From Agaricicola taiwanensis_A (GTDB lineage: Bacteria; Pseudomonadota; Alphaproteobacteria; Rhizobiales; Methylopilaceae), in assembly GCA_040394255.1 (NCBI GenBank), contig JBEBSP010000112.1, forward strand, positions 1 through 8,814: a stretch of DNA of 8,814 nt, written 5' to 3'. The notes under the pieces were generated by a model. The model did no database searches. It saw only the letters and a list, made by a program, of their open reading frames with translations, and was not told the origin of the DNA. Shown in pieces: positions 1 through 7,442 of this stretch; positions within the stretch are counted from its first letter, which is position 1, and the number at the start of each line of letters is the position of its first letter. The translations under genes and the position numbers were made by a program.

Positions 1-225
1 CTGATGTCGACGCCGATCCTCAACGCGCCGCAGTCGGGCATCCTCGGCATGCACCGCATCGAGGAGCGCCCGGTGGTCCGGAACGGCCAGGTGGTGATCC
101 GCCCGATGATGTATCTCGCGCTCAGCTACGACCACCGCGTCGTCGACGGCAAGGAGGCCGTGACCTTCCTCGTGCGCATCAAGGAAGCCATCGAGGATCC
201 CGCGCGGCTCGTGATGGACCTCTGA
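1..225 (+). CDS. odhB: 2-oxoglutarate dehydrogenase E2 (dihydrolipoyl succinyltransferase), C-terminal end, partial
   Basis: This is the last 74 codons of the E2 core enzyme, read in frame from base 1; the lipoyl, E1/E3-binding and most of the catalytic domain lie upstream of the window. E2 transfers the succinyl group from lipoamide to CoA in the cytoplasmic 2-oxoglutarate dehydrogenase complex of the TCA cycle. The fragment carries the end of the acyltransferase catalytic domain: the NAPQSGILGMH segment, then the LSYDHRVVDG active-site motif with the catalytic His and Asp (HxxxDG), and the usual short C-terminal helix ending in MDL. The related pyruvate dehydrogenase E2 shares the DHRxxDG motif, but the Q-S-G-I-L-G-M-H and E-D-P-A-R-L-x-x-D-L pattern fits the succinyltransferase, and lpdA lies two genes downstream. 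The in-frame ATG at base 4 is an internal methionine, not a start. Confidence 0.93.
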   Translation: MMSTPILNAPQSGILGMHRIEERPVVRNGQVVIRPMMYLALSYDHRVVDGKEAVTFLVRIKEAIEDPARLVMDL

Positions 226-289
226 TCCGGAGGCCATCGGCCGTCATGGCATCCGAGACCATGCCGGTCTGAACCCCGTGTGAGGTAGC

Positions 290-700
290 ATGGAACCGAA
301 CATCGCCCTGCCGACCGAAATCCTGCTCCTGGGCTGGAGCGCCGTCCTCGTGATCGTCCAGCTCGGGCTGCAATCCGTGCTGGCGACCCGCGAACTGGGG
401 CGGGGCTACAACGCCAGCCCGCGCGATCAGGAACTGAAGCCCAAGGGCCTCCACGCCGGGCGGGCCGAACGCGCGCTGCGCAACCTGCTGGAGACCTATC
501 CCGTCTTCGTGGGTCTGGCGCTGGCGCTGGTGGTCACCGGACAGGCGGGCGGGCTGGGCGCGACCGGGGCGGTGGTCTGGTTCGTCGCACGGCTGGTCTA
601 TCTGCCGCTCTACATCCTCGGCATCCCCTACATCCGCAGCCTCGCGTGGGTCGGCTCGCTCGTCGGGCTGCTCATGATGCTGGTCGAACTTCTCGCCTGA
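290..700 (+). CDS. MAPEG family membrane protein
   Basis: A 136-residue integral membrane protein of the MAPEG family (membrane-associated proteins in eicosanoid and glutathione metabolism). About four hydrophobic segments are visible, near residues 10-31, 70-84, 90-111 and 115-133. Between the first two is the family hallmark, an R-A-E-R-A-x-x-N-x-x-E-x-x-P-x-F pattern at residues 58-73, which in characterised members lies near the glutathione site. The length fits the bacterial subgroup. The ATG is preceded by TGAGGT at 281-286. The gene starts 64 bp after odhB and ends 23 bp before lpdA on the same strand, so it is probably co-transcribed with the dehydrogenase genes. Family membership is well supported. 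The substrate is unknown, and many bacterial MAPEG proteins have no assigned reaction, so no enzymatic function is claimed. Confidence 0.85.
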   Translation: MEPNIALPTEILLLGWSAVLVIVQLGLQSVLATRELGRGYNASPRDQELKPKGLHAGRAERALRNLLETYPVFVGLALALVVTGQAGGLGATGAVVWFVARLVYLPLYILGIPYIRSLAWVGSLVGLLMMLVELLA

Positions 701-710
701 ACGAACTCTT

Positions 711-715
711 AGGAA
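711..715 (+). promoter_or_regulatory. Ribosome binding site of lpdA
   Basis: AGGAA lies 8 nt before the ATG at 724 and fixes that codon as the lpdA start. The reading frame stays open upstream to 646, but that extension overlaps the end of the MAPEG gene and adds residues foreign to the family. Confidence 0.7.
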
Positions 716-723
716 CATTCCCC

Positions 724-2124
724 ATGGCATATGATCTCACCGTCATCGGAACCGGCCCCGGCGGCTATGTCTGCGCGATCCGCGCGGCCCAGCTCGGCAT
801 GAAGGTGGCCGTGATCGAAAAGCGCGCGACCCATGGCGGCACCTGCCTCAACGTCGGCTGCATCCCCTCCAAGGCGCTGTTGCAGGCCTCCGAGCGCTTC
901 GAGGAAGCGGGCCACAGCTTCGCCAAGATGGGCATCAAGGTGTCCGCGCCGCAGCTCGATCTTCCCGCCATGATGGCCTTCAAGGACGAGGGCATCTCCG
1001 GCAACACGAAGGGCATCGACTTCCTGTTCAAGAAGAACAAGATCGATGTGTTCAACGGCACCGGCGTGATCGAGGGCGCGGGCAAGGTGAAGGTCACCTC
1101 CGACAAGGGCGAGGCCCAGACGGTCGAGACCAAGGCCATCGTGATCGCCACCGGCTCCGATGTCGCAAGGCTCAAGGGCATCGAGATCGACGAGAAGCGG
1201 GTCGTCTCCTCCACCGGCGCGCTGACCCTGGACAAGGTGCCGGGCCACCTGATCGTGGTCGGCGGCGGCGTCATCGGGCTGGAGCTTGGCTCGGTCTGGA
1301 AGCGCCTCGGCGCCAAGGTGACCGTGGTGGAATTCCTCGACCGCCTGATCCCCGGCATGGACGGCGAGGTCGCCAAGCAGTTCCAGCGCATCCTCGGCAA
1401 GCAGGGCTTCGAGTTCAAGCTGTCGTCCAAGGTCACCGGCGTCGACGCCAAGGGCAAGACGCTGAAGGTCACGGTCGAGCCCGCCAAGGGCGGCGCGGCG
1501 GAGACGCTGGAAGCCGACGTCGTGCTGGTCGCCATCGGCCGCAAGCCCTACACCGAAGGCCTCGGGCTTGAGGCGGCGGGCATCGCGCAGGACGAGCGCG
1601 GCCGGGTCAAGGTCGACGGCCACTACAAGACCAGTGTGGACGGCGTCTACGCCATCGGCGATGTGATCGCCGGCCCCATGCTCGCCCACAAGGCCGAGGA
1701 CGAGGGCATCGCGCTCGCCGAAATCCTCGCCGGCCAGGCGGGCCATGTGAACTACGACGTCATTCCGAGCGTGGTCTACACCTTCCCCGAGGTCGCTTCG
1801 GTGGGCAGGACCGAGGAGGAACTGAGGCAAGCGGGCGTCGCCTACAATTCCGGCAAGTTCCCCTTCACCGCCAACGCCCGCGCCAAGGTCAACAACACCA
1901 CCGAGGGCTTCGTGAAGGTCCTGGCCGACGCCGCGACCGACAGGGTGCTGGGCGTGCACATCATCGGCCCGGAAGCGGGCGAGATGATCCACGAGGCGGC
2001 GGTGCTGATGGAGTTCGGCGGCTCGTCGGAGGATCTGGCCCGCACCTGCCACGCGCATCCGACCCGCTCGGAAGCGGTCAAGGAAGCGGCGCTCGCGGTC
2101 GAGAAACGCGCCATCCACATGTGA
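724..2124 (+). CDS. lpdA: Dihydrolipoamide dehydrogenase (E3)
   Basis: A 466-residue flavoprotein that reoxidises dihydrolipoamide with NAD+ for the 2-oxoglutarate dehydrogenase complex, and often for pyruvate dehydrogenase and glycine cleavage too. In order it shows the FAD-binding GTGPGG motif (residues 9-14), the redox-active disulfide in GGTCLNVGCIPSK (Cys41 and Cys46), the NAD-binding GGGVIG motif (180-185), the second FAD motif around YAIGDV (309-314), and a C-terminal dimer-interface domain with the catalytic His445-Glu450 pair in HPTRSE. All key residues are present and the length is normal for E3. The start at 724 puts the FAD motif at the expected distance from the N terminus and has its own Shine-Dalgarno. 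The gene closes the rightward odhB-MAPEG-lpdA block and is followed by a strong stem-loop. The symbol lpd is equally used. Confidence 0.97.
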   Translation: MAYDLTVIGTGPGGYVCAIRAAQLGMKVAVIEKRATHGGTCLNVGCIPSKALLQASERFEEAGHSFAKMGIKVSAPQLDLPAMMAFKDEGISGNTKGIDFLFKKNKIDVFNGTGVIEGAGKVKVTSDKGEAQTVETKAIVIATGSDVARLKGIEIDEKRVVSSTGALTLDKVPGHLIVVGGGVIGLELGSVWKRLGAKVTVVEFLDRLIPGMDGEVAKQFQRILGKQGFEFKLSSKVTGVDAKGKTLKVTVEPAKGGAAETLEADVVLVAIGRKPYTEGLGLEAAGIAQDERGRVKVDGHYKTSVDGVYAIGDVIAGPMLAHKAEDEGIALAEILAGQAGHVNYDVIPSVVYTFPEVASVGRTEEELRQAGVAYNSGKFPFTANARAKVNNTTEGFVKVLADAATDRVLGVHIIGPEAGEMIHEAAVLMEFGGSSEDLARTCHAHPTRSEAVKEAALAVEKRAIHM

Positions 2125-2147
2125 GGGCGAGGCGACCCCCTGAAAGA

Positions 2148-2181
2148 CATGAAGCCCGGAACCTGCGTTCCGGGCTTCATG
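2148..2181 (+). terminator. Perfect 15-bp stem-loop after lpdA, probable terminator, possibly bidirectional
   Basis: The left arm CATGAAGCCCGGAAC (2148-2162) and right arm GTTCCGGGCTTCATG (2167-2181) are exact reverse complements around a 4-nt CTGC loop. The stem starts 23 nt after the lpdA stop, where a transcription terminator is expected. The T tract is poor on both strands (CTTTGG to the right, TCTTTC on the minus strand), so termination is inferred from the very stable stem and its position. Since xerC converges from the right and ends at 2303, the same stem could serve both transcripts. Confidence 0.72.
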
Positions 2182-2302
2182 CTTTGGAGGTCTCGACTTT
2201 GGAACTCACCTACTTGACGTCGGCCGGGTCATGACCTTCGCCATCGCCTTCGTTTTTACCACAGCTTCGGACGGTTGCACGCCTGTATTTTAGGCATCGC
2301 GC

Positions 2303-3264
<962 letters not shown>

Positions 3265-3268
<4 letters not shown>

Positions 3269-3292
3269 GCCGCCACAGTGCGGGCGGCATGG
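3265..3292 (-). repeat. Perfect 10-bp inverted repeat covering the xerC start codon
   Basis: The arms CCATGCCGCC (3265-3274) and GGCGGCATGG (3283-3292) are exact reverse complements separated by an 8-nt loop. On the minus strand the downstream arm contains the xerC ATG (3268-3266). The upstream arm holds a second ATG (3290-3288) that is out of frame with xerC. In mRNA this would form a GC-rich hairpin hiding the start codon; as DNA it could be a protein-binding palindrome. No T tract follows in the direction of transcription, so a standard terminator is unlikely. Confidence 0.6.
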
Positions 3293-3314
3293 TTAAGTTT
3301 GGCTTGCCGCCCGG

Positions 3315-3737
3315 TCAGTCGTCCGGCGACCAACGGTTGGGGGCCATCTCGAAGCTGGCGAAATCGAAGCCCGGTGCGACCGTGCAGCCCACCAGCGTCC
3401 AGTCGCCGAGGCTCCGGGCGGACTGCCAGGCATTGGGCGGCACCACCGCCTGCGGCCGCTCGCCGGCGGCAAGGTCCGGTCCGAGGGTGTGATCGACCGC
3501 CGGCCCCTCCCCGTCACTGATGCTGAGTTTCAGGGGTGCGCCGGCGTAATGATGCCAGACCTCGCTTGCGTCGGTCACGCGGTGCCAGTGCGAGGCATCG
3601 CCCGCCTTGAGCAGGAAATAGATCGCGGTGGAATGGCCGCGCGGCGCGCCGCCGGCATCGCGGAAGGTCTCACGGTACCAGCCGCCCTCCGGATGGGGGG
3701 CGAGCTGAAGCGCGGCAATGATCTCGTCCGCCGTCAC
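3315..3737 (-). CDS. Cupin_5 (DUF985) family protein
   Basis: A 140-residue protein of the Cupin_5/DUF985 family, a single-domain beta-barrel cupin. The family N terminus is clear: ADEIIAAL followed by PHPEGGWYRETFR at residues 14-26. The barrel shows the His-rich stretch SHWHRV (49-54), SEVWHHYAG (58-66), a PPNAWQSA segment (100-107) and the closing GCTVAPGFDFASFEM (117-131). Members resemble plant and yeast homologues, some called YML079-like, and their ligand is generally unknown, so no reaction is assigned. The GTG start at 3737 overlaps the stop of the preceding gene as GTGA and gives the standard family N terminus. The frame is open further upstream, but that extension lies over the ABM gene and is Arg-rich and foreign. 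There is no strong Shine-Dalgarno, so translational coupling to the upstream gene is likely. Confidence 0.85.
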   Translation of the reverse strand: MTADEIIAALQLAPHPEGGWYRETFRDAGGAPRGHSTAIYFLLKAGDASHWHRVTDASEVWHHYAGAPLKLSISDGEGPAVDHTLGPDLAAGERPQAVVPPNAWQSARSLGDWTLVGCTVAPGFDFASFEMAPNRWSPDD

Positions 3738-4042
3738 GGCGCTTCGCGGGCGACAACCGGGTCGGCGAAATGCTCGACTTCCGGCGGGCTGGCGAAGAAG
3801 GGGGCGATCAGCGCGCGCCACTCGGTGAAACGGTCGGATTCCCGGAAGCCGACGGTGTGGTCTTCCAGCGTCTGCCAGCGCACCAGCAGATGATAGGTCG
3901 CGGCCTGCTCGATGGACGGGCGCAGCTCCATGCCGATGAAGCCGTTGCTGGCCGCGATGTGTCGGGAGGCTTCCTTCAGGGCGGCCTCGAAGCCTAGCTC
4001 CTCGCCCGGCTTAATGCGGAAGATGGCATGCTCAAGAATCAT
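3734..4042 (-). CDS. Antibiotic biosynthesis monooxygenase (ABM) domain protein
   Basis: A 102-residue protein of the ABM ferredoxin-like dimeric alpha/beta-barrel superfamily, which includes YgiN-type quinol monooxygenases and heme-degrading enzymes. It opens with the beta strand ILEHAIFRIKPG, has a helix at about residues 16-31, the NGFIGMEL strand turn (33-40), then YHLLVRWQTLEDHTVGFRES (50-69) and a conserved FTEWRALIAPFF (72-83) followed by VEHF (89-92). The W-x-T-L-E-D-H-x-x-G-F-R pattern is typical of the family. The substrate cannot be told from sequence; some members are cofactor-free oxygenases and others are not catalytic. The ATG lies 13 nt after the transaldolase stop, with a GAGGAG Shine-Dalgarno overlapping that stop (4052-4057). 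The 3' end overlaps the cupin start by 4 nt. Both features support operon membership. Confidence 0.8.
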   Translation of the reverse strand: MILEHAIFRIKPGEELGFEAALKEASRHIAASNGFIGMELRPSIEQAATYHLLVRWQTLEDHTVGFRESDRFTEWRALIAPFFASPPEVEHFADPVVAREAP

Positions 4043-4055
4043 GACGTGCTGCTCC

Positions 4056-4712
4056 TCACAGGATGGTCTGGCCGGTTTTCTTCCAGTCGGCGACGAAGAT
4101 CTCCAGCCCCTTGTCGGTGAGCTGGTGCTGCGCCAATCCCTTCAGCACCGCCGGGGGCACGGTCGCGACATCGGCGCCGACGAGGGCGGCCTGCTTGACG
4201 TGGTCGGCCGAGCGGATCGAGGCGGCGAGGATTTCGGTCTTCAGGGCGTCGTAGTTGTCGTAGATGGCGCGGATCTCGCGGATCAGCTCCATGCCGTCGA
4301 CGCCGAGGTCGTCCAGGCGGCCGATGAAGGGCGAGACGAAGGTCGCGCCGGCCTTGGCCGCCAGCAGCGCCTGGTTGGCGGAAAAGCAGAGCGTGACGTT
4401 GACCATGGTGCCTTCACCGGTCAGCACGCGGCAGGCCTTGAGGCCGTCCCAGGTCAGCGGCACCTTGACGGTGACGTTGCCGGCGATCTTCGCCAGATGG
4501 CGGCCCTCGGCGATCATGCCCGCCGCGTCGGTGGCCGCGACCTCCGCCGACACGGGGCCGCCCACGACCGCGCAGATCTCCGCGATCACCTCGGCCATGG
4601 GACGGCCGGATTTCAGGATCAGCGAGGGATTGGTGGTGACGCCGTCGATGAGCCCGGTCTCGGCCAGGGCGCGGATTTCGGCGATGTCGGCGGTGTCGAC
4701 GAAGAACTTCAT
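4056..4712 (-). CDS. fsa: Transaldolase, TalC/Fsa (MipB) family
   Basis: A 218-residue single-domain TIM-barrel aldolase of the small transaldolase subfamily, acting in the cytoplasm in the non-oxidative pentose phosphate pathway. Visible landmarks are FVDTADI with Asp6, GVTTNPS (24-30) with Asn28, SAEV (56-59), the Schiff-base Lys83 in VTVKVP, VNVTLCFSANQALLAAKAGA (104-123), VSPFIGRLDD (126-135) and the C-terminal LTDKGLEIFVADW (198-210). It carries Glu58 and Phe129 where fructose-6-phosphate aldolase of E. coli has Gln59 and Tyr131, which favours true transaldolase activity (inference from known active sites); talC is an equally good symbol. The ATG at 4712 has a good Shine-Dalgarno and yields the normal family N terminus, although the frame is open far upstream. 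It is the first gene of the leftward set and diverges from the VOC gene. Confidence 0.93.
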   Translation of the reverse strand: MKFFVDTADIAEIRALAETGLIDGVTTNPSLILKSGRPMAEVIAEICAVVGGPVSAEVAATDAAGMIAEGRHLAKIAGNVTVKVPLTWDGLKACRVLTGEGTMVNVTLCFSANQALLAAKAGATFVSPFIGRLDDLGVDGMELIREIRAIYDNYDALKTEILAASIRSADHVKQAALVGADVATVPPAVLKGLAQHQLTDKGLEIFVADWKKTGQTIL

Positions 4713-4719
4713 TGCCAAG

Positions 4720-4726
4720 CTTCCTT
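4720..4726 (-). promoter_or_regulatory. Ribosome binding site of the transaldolase gene
   Basis: AAGGAAG on the minus strand lies 7 nt upstream of the ATG at 4712. It selects this start over the open extension that continues for another 450 nt across the VOC gene. Confidence 0.7.
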
Positions 4727-4770
4727 CGATGGTGTTTCCCGCCGTCATGGGCCAGCGTGGCGTCCGGCGC

Positions 4771-4778
4771 AAGGAGGA
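4771..4778 (+). promoter_or_regulatory. Consensus ribosome binding site of the VOC gene
   Basis: AAGGAGGA contains the full anti-Shine-Dalgarno complement AGGAGG, 7 nt before the ATG at 4785. It lies only one base or so from the alternative ATG at 4779, so it decides for 4785. Confidence 0.75.
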
Positions 4779-4784
4779 ATGCGG

Positions 4785-5180
4785 ATGATTCTCGATCACA
4801 TGGGTTTCGGCGTCGGCGATTATGAACGTGCGAAGATGTTCTATACCGCAACGCTGGCTCCACTTGGCATTACGCTGATCATGGAGGTTCCGGCCGAGGA
4901 AAACCGCAGCGGCCATGCCGCCTGCGGCTTCGGGCGCGACGGCCACCCGCTGTTCTGGATCGGCGCGGAGGGGCGCACCACGCCGCCGGTCCATCTGGCT
5001 TTCAGGGCGATGACCCGTGAGCAGGTGGATGGCTTTCACGTGGCGGCCCTGAAGGCGGGAGCGACGGACAACGGCGCGCCGGGCCTGCGGCCGCGCCACC
5101 ACGCCAATTATTACGCCGCCTTCGTGATCGACCCCGACGGCCATAACATCGAAGCCGTGTGCCACTTTCCCGCGCCGTGA
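4785..5180 (+). CDS. VOC (glyoxalase/bleomycin-resistance fold) family protein
   Basis: A 131-residue vicinal-oxygen-chelate superfamily protein. It starts with the typical MILDHMGFGVGDYERAKMFY, where His5 is the first predicted metal ligand. The second is His70 in PPVHLAFRA, opening the second beta-alpha-beta-beta module, and the last is Glu123 in DPDGHNIEAVCH, the usual YDPDGxxIE-type ending. HHANYYAAF (105-113) matches the VOC subgroup close to fosfomycin- and extradiol-like enzymes. The substrate is unknown, and the name glyoxalase is not justified. An upstream in-frame ATG at 4779 would add only Met-Arg, but the consensus Shine-Dalgarno favours 4785. The gene is rightward, divergent from the transaldolase gene, and its TGA is shared with the GTG of priA (GTGA), which indicates coupled translation. 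Confidence 0.86.
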   Translation: MILDHMGFGVGDYERAKMFYTATLAPLGITLIMEVPAEENRSGHAACGFGRDGHPLFWIGAEGRTTPPVHLAFRAMTREQVDGFHVAALKAGATDNGAPGLRPRHHANYYAAFVIDPDGHNIEAVCHFPAP

Positions 5181-7333
5181 GAACCGTCGACGTCCTGCTG
5201 CCGGTCGCGCTCGACCGGGCCTTCACCTACGGCGTGCCGGAGGATGTAGACCTCGCGCCGGGCGATGTGGTGCGCGTGCCGCTCGGGCGGCGCGACGCCG
5301 TGGGGGTGGTCTGGGACGGGCCGGGCGAGAGCGTGCCCGCCGCCAAACTCAAGATCGTGCTTGAAAGACTCGACCGGCCGGGCGTGCCGGAGCAGATGCG
5401 CCGCTTCGTCGACTGGATGGCGGCTTATACGCTGAGCCCGCGCGGGATCGTGCTGCGCATGGCAGCAAGGGGCCGCGAACCGGTGGAGGAGGCGCCGCGC
5501 GTGGTCTACCGCGCGACGGGGGCCATGCCATCGCGCATGACCCCGGCGCGGCAGAAGGTTCTGGCCGTGATCGCGGAAGCGCCGCCGCTGGCGAAAGGTG
5601 CGCTTGCCGCCGAGGCCGGTGTGTCATCGGGCGTGATCGACGGTCTGGTGACAGAGGGTGCGCTGGAGCGGATCGAGCTTGCGCCCGAAGGGATGCCGAG
5701 GCTCGATCCGGAGCATGAACCGGCGCGGCTGTCGGCGGATCAGGCGCGCGCCGCGCAAGCCCTGATCGCGGCCGTCCGGGCGCGGGAATTTTCCGCCACG
5801 CTGGTCGAGGGCGTGACCGGATCGGGCAAGACCGAGGTCTATCTGGAGGCCGTGGCGGAGGTTCTGCGGCAGGGCCGGCAGGCGCTGGTGATGCTGCCGG
5901 AAATCGCCCTGACCGGGGCGGTGGTCGAGCGCTTCACCACGCGCTTCGGGGCGGAGCCCGCCGCCTGGCATTCGACCGTCCCGGCCAAGCAGAGGGCAAA
6001 GACCCGGGAGGCGGTGGCGCGCGGCGAGGCGCGGGTGGTGATCGGCGCGCGCTCGGCGCTGTTCCTGCCGTTCGCGGACCTCGGATTGATCGTGGTCGAC
6101 GAGGAGCACGACCAAGCCTTCAAGCAGGAGGATATGCCGATCTATCACGCCCGCGACATGGCGGTGGTGCGTGCCACGCTGGCGGCCTGCCCGATCGCGC
6201 TGGTGTCCGCCACGCCCTCGCTGGAAAGCCGCGCCAACGCCGCGCGTGGGCGTTATCGGCACCTCGTGCTGCCCGAGCGCTTCGGATCGCGCGCCATGCC
6301 GACCGTCGTGGCGGCGGACCTCATCGCCCATCCCGCGCCGCGCGGGCGCTTCATCGGCCCTGATCTTGAGAGCGCCGTCCGCGCCACGCTCGACGCCGGA
6401 CATCAGGCGCTCCTGTTCCTCAACCGCCGGGGCTATGCGCCGCTGACGCTGTGCCGGGCCTGCGGCCACCGGCTGCAATGCCCCAACTGCTCGGCCTGGC
6501 TGGTGGAGCACCGTTATCGCGGCCTGCTGGCCTGCCACCACTGCGGTCATGACGAGCCGATCCCCAGGGCCTGTCCGTCCTGCAAGACCGAGGGCAAGCT
6601 CGCCCCCGTCGGTCCCGGCGTGGAGCGGCTGGCGGATGAGGTGCGGGCGGTCTTTCCCGATGCGCGCCTGTCGGTCCTGTCCAGCGACCTGATGCACGGC
6701 GTCGACCATCTGCGCAATGAATTGAGGATCATCGCGGAGGGCGGCGTCGATCTCGTGATCGGCACGCAGCTCGTGACCAAGGGGCACAATTTCCCCGGAC
6801 TTGCGCTGGTGGGCGTGGTCGACGCCGATCTCGGCCTCGGCACCGCCGATCCGCGCGCGGCCGAGCGGACCTTCCAGGTGCTCGACCAGGTGACGGGCCG
6901 CGCCGGGCGCGCCGCCGTCGCGGGGCATGCGGTCCTGCAGACGCACGATCCGCGCCATCCGGTCATGCGAGCGATCGTCTCGGGCGACCGGGAGGGCTTC
7001 TACGCCGCCGAGATGGAGACGCGCGAGGCGGCGGGCCTGCCGCCGTTCGGCCGCATCGCCAGCCTGATCGTCTCGGGGCCGGACCGCGCCGCGACCGAAC
7101 GTCACGCACGTGCGCTCGCGCAGGTGGCCCCACAGGCGGACAGGGTGCGCATCCTGGGGCCGGCCGAGGCGGCGATCGCCATGCTGCGCGGGCGGCACCG
7201 CCTCCGGCTCACGGTGAAAGCTCCGCGCGGGTTCGACCTTTCAGGCTATGTGCGGCAATGGCTGACGCAGGGACCTCGGACCGGTGGGGCGCTGGCCGTT
7301 ACTGTGGATATCGATCCCCTGAACTTCCTGTGA
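5177..7333 (+). CDS. priA: Primosomal protein N', replication restart helicase PriA
   Basis: A 718-residue superfamily 2 DNA helicase that recognises stalled forks and D-loops and reloads the replisome. The N-terminal 3'-DNA-binding domain (about 1-95, starting RTVDVLLPVALDRAFTYGVP) is followed by a winged-helix region (about 120-180). The helicase core has Walker A GVTGSGKT (212-219), Walker B DEEH (308-311), NRRGY (416-420), and the C-terminal lobe with GTQLVTKGHNFPG and QVTGRAGR (571-578). Inside the core lies the zinc domain with all eight cysteines: 426, 429, 435, 438, 453, 456, 466 and 469. The length is typical. The GTG at 5177 is chosen because it overlaps the VOC stop as GTGA and leaves the family N terminus. 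An in-frame GTG at 5159 would add six residues and cannot be excluded. No strong Shine-Dalgarno is seen, so translation probably depends on the VOC gene. Confidence 0.95.
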   Translation: MRTVDVLLPVALDRAFTYGVPEDVDLAPGDVVRVPLGRRDAVGVVWDGPGESVPAAKLKIVLERLDRPGVPEQMRRFVDWMAAYTLSPRGIVLRMAARGREPVEEAPRVVYRATGAMPSRMTPARQKVLAVIAEAPPLAKGALAAEAGVSSGVIDGLVTEGALERIELAPEGMPRLDPEHEPARLSADQARAAQALIAAVRAREFSATLVEGVTGSGKTEVYLEAVAEVLRQGRQALVMLPEIALTGAVVERFTTRFGAEPAAWHSTVPAKQRAKTREAVARGEARVVIGARSALFLPFADLGLIVVDEEHDQAFKQEDMPIYHARDMAVVRATLAACPIALVSATPSLESRANAARGRYRHLVLPERFGSRAMPTVVAADLIAHPAPRGRFIGPDLESAVRATLDAGHQALLFLNRRGYAPLTLCRACGHRLQCPNCSAWLVEHRYRGLLACHHCGHDEPIPRACPSCKTEGKLAPVGPGVERLADEVRAVFPDARLSVLSSDLMHGVDHLRNELRIIAEGGVDLVIGTQLVTKGHNFPGLALVGVVDADLGLGTADPRAAERTFQVLDQVTGRAGRAAVAGHAVLQTHDPRHPVMRAIVSGDREGFYAAEMETREAAGLPPFGRIASLIVSGPDRAATERHARALAQVAPQADRVRILGPAEAAIAMLRGRHRLRLTVKAPRGFDLSGYVRQWLTQGPRTGGALAVTVDIDPLNFL

Positions 7334-7428
7334 TTGTTTCCGGCGGTTTCACGGTCCGGCCCCATCCGTCATGGCAGGGCCATCCATGCGTTCCTTACCT
7401 TTTCTATGGCTTTGATGGGCGGCTTCCG

Positions 7429-7442
7429 CCACGAAGTCGTGG
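7429..7442. repeat. 14-bp palindrome CCACGA-AG-TCGTGG
   Basis: Two 6-bp arms are exact reverse complements around a 2-nt centre. The left arm shares its first two bases with a preceding small hairpin (GGCGG-CTT-CCGCC, 7418-7430), so the two structures exclude each other. The compact spacing is more like a protein-binding site than an RNA hairpin. No regulator is assigned. Confidence 0.4.

Larger units (their letters stand above)
4713..4784. promoter_or_regulatory. Divergent 72-bp intergenic region between transaldolase and VOC genes
   Basis: These 72 bp carry both ribosome binding sites and presumably promoters firing left and right. I find no convincing -35/-10 pair on either strand. A small imperfect palindrome, GCCA-N3-TGGC at 4751-4761, sits near the middle and could be a binding site, but is short enough to arise by chance. 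Promoters may extend into the flanking coding regions. Confidence 0.4.

Noticed and set aside
233..265. Small competing hairpins (GCCAT/ATGGC and GGCAT/ATGCC) between odhB and the MAPEG gene
   Set aside because: The arms are only 5 bp, the loops are 8 nt and no T tract follows. Such pairs are expected by chance in this composition.
709..2118. Long minus-strand open frame (469 codons) antisense to lpdA
   Set aside because: High-GC genes often leave long antisense frames open. Its translation is rich in Asp, Gly, Ala, His and Arg without any domain, while the plus strand encodes a complete E3 with all catalytic residues.
3912..4784. Upstream in-frame extension of the VOC gene
   Set aside because: The frame stays open through the antisense of the transaldolase gene, but a consensus Shine-Dalgarno precedes the ATG at 4785, and the VOC fold begins there.
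4713..5165. Upstream in-frame extension of the transaldolase gene across the VOC gene
   Set aside because: The family N terminus begins exactly at the ATG at 4712, which has its own Shine-Dalgarno. The extension is antisense to a real gene, so a fusion protein is not supported.
5624..7198. Long minus-strand open frame (524 codons) antisense to priA
   Set aside because: It is a codon shadow of priA with low-complexity Arg/Gly/Ala-rich composition and no recognisable motif.
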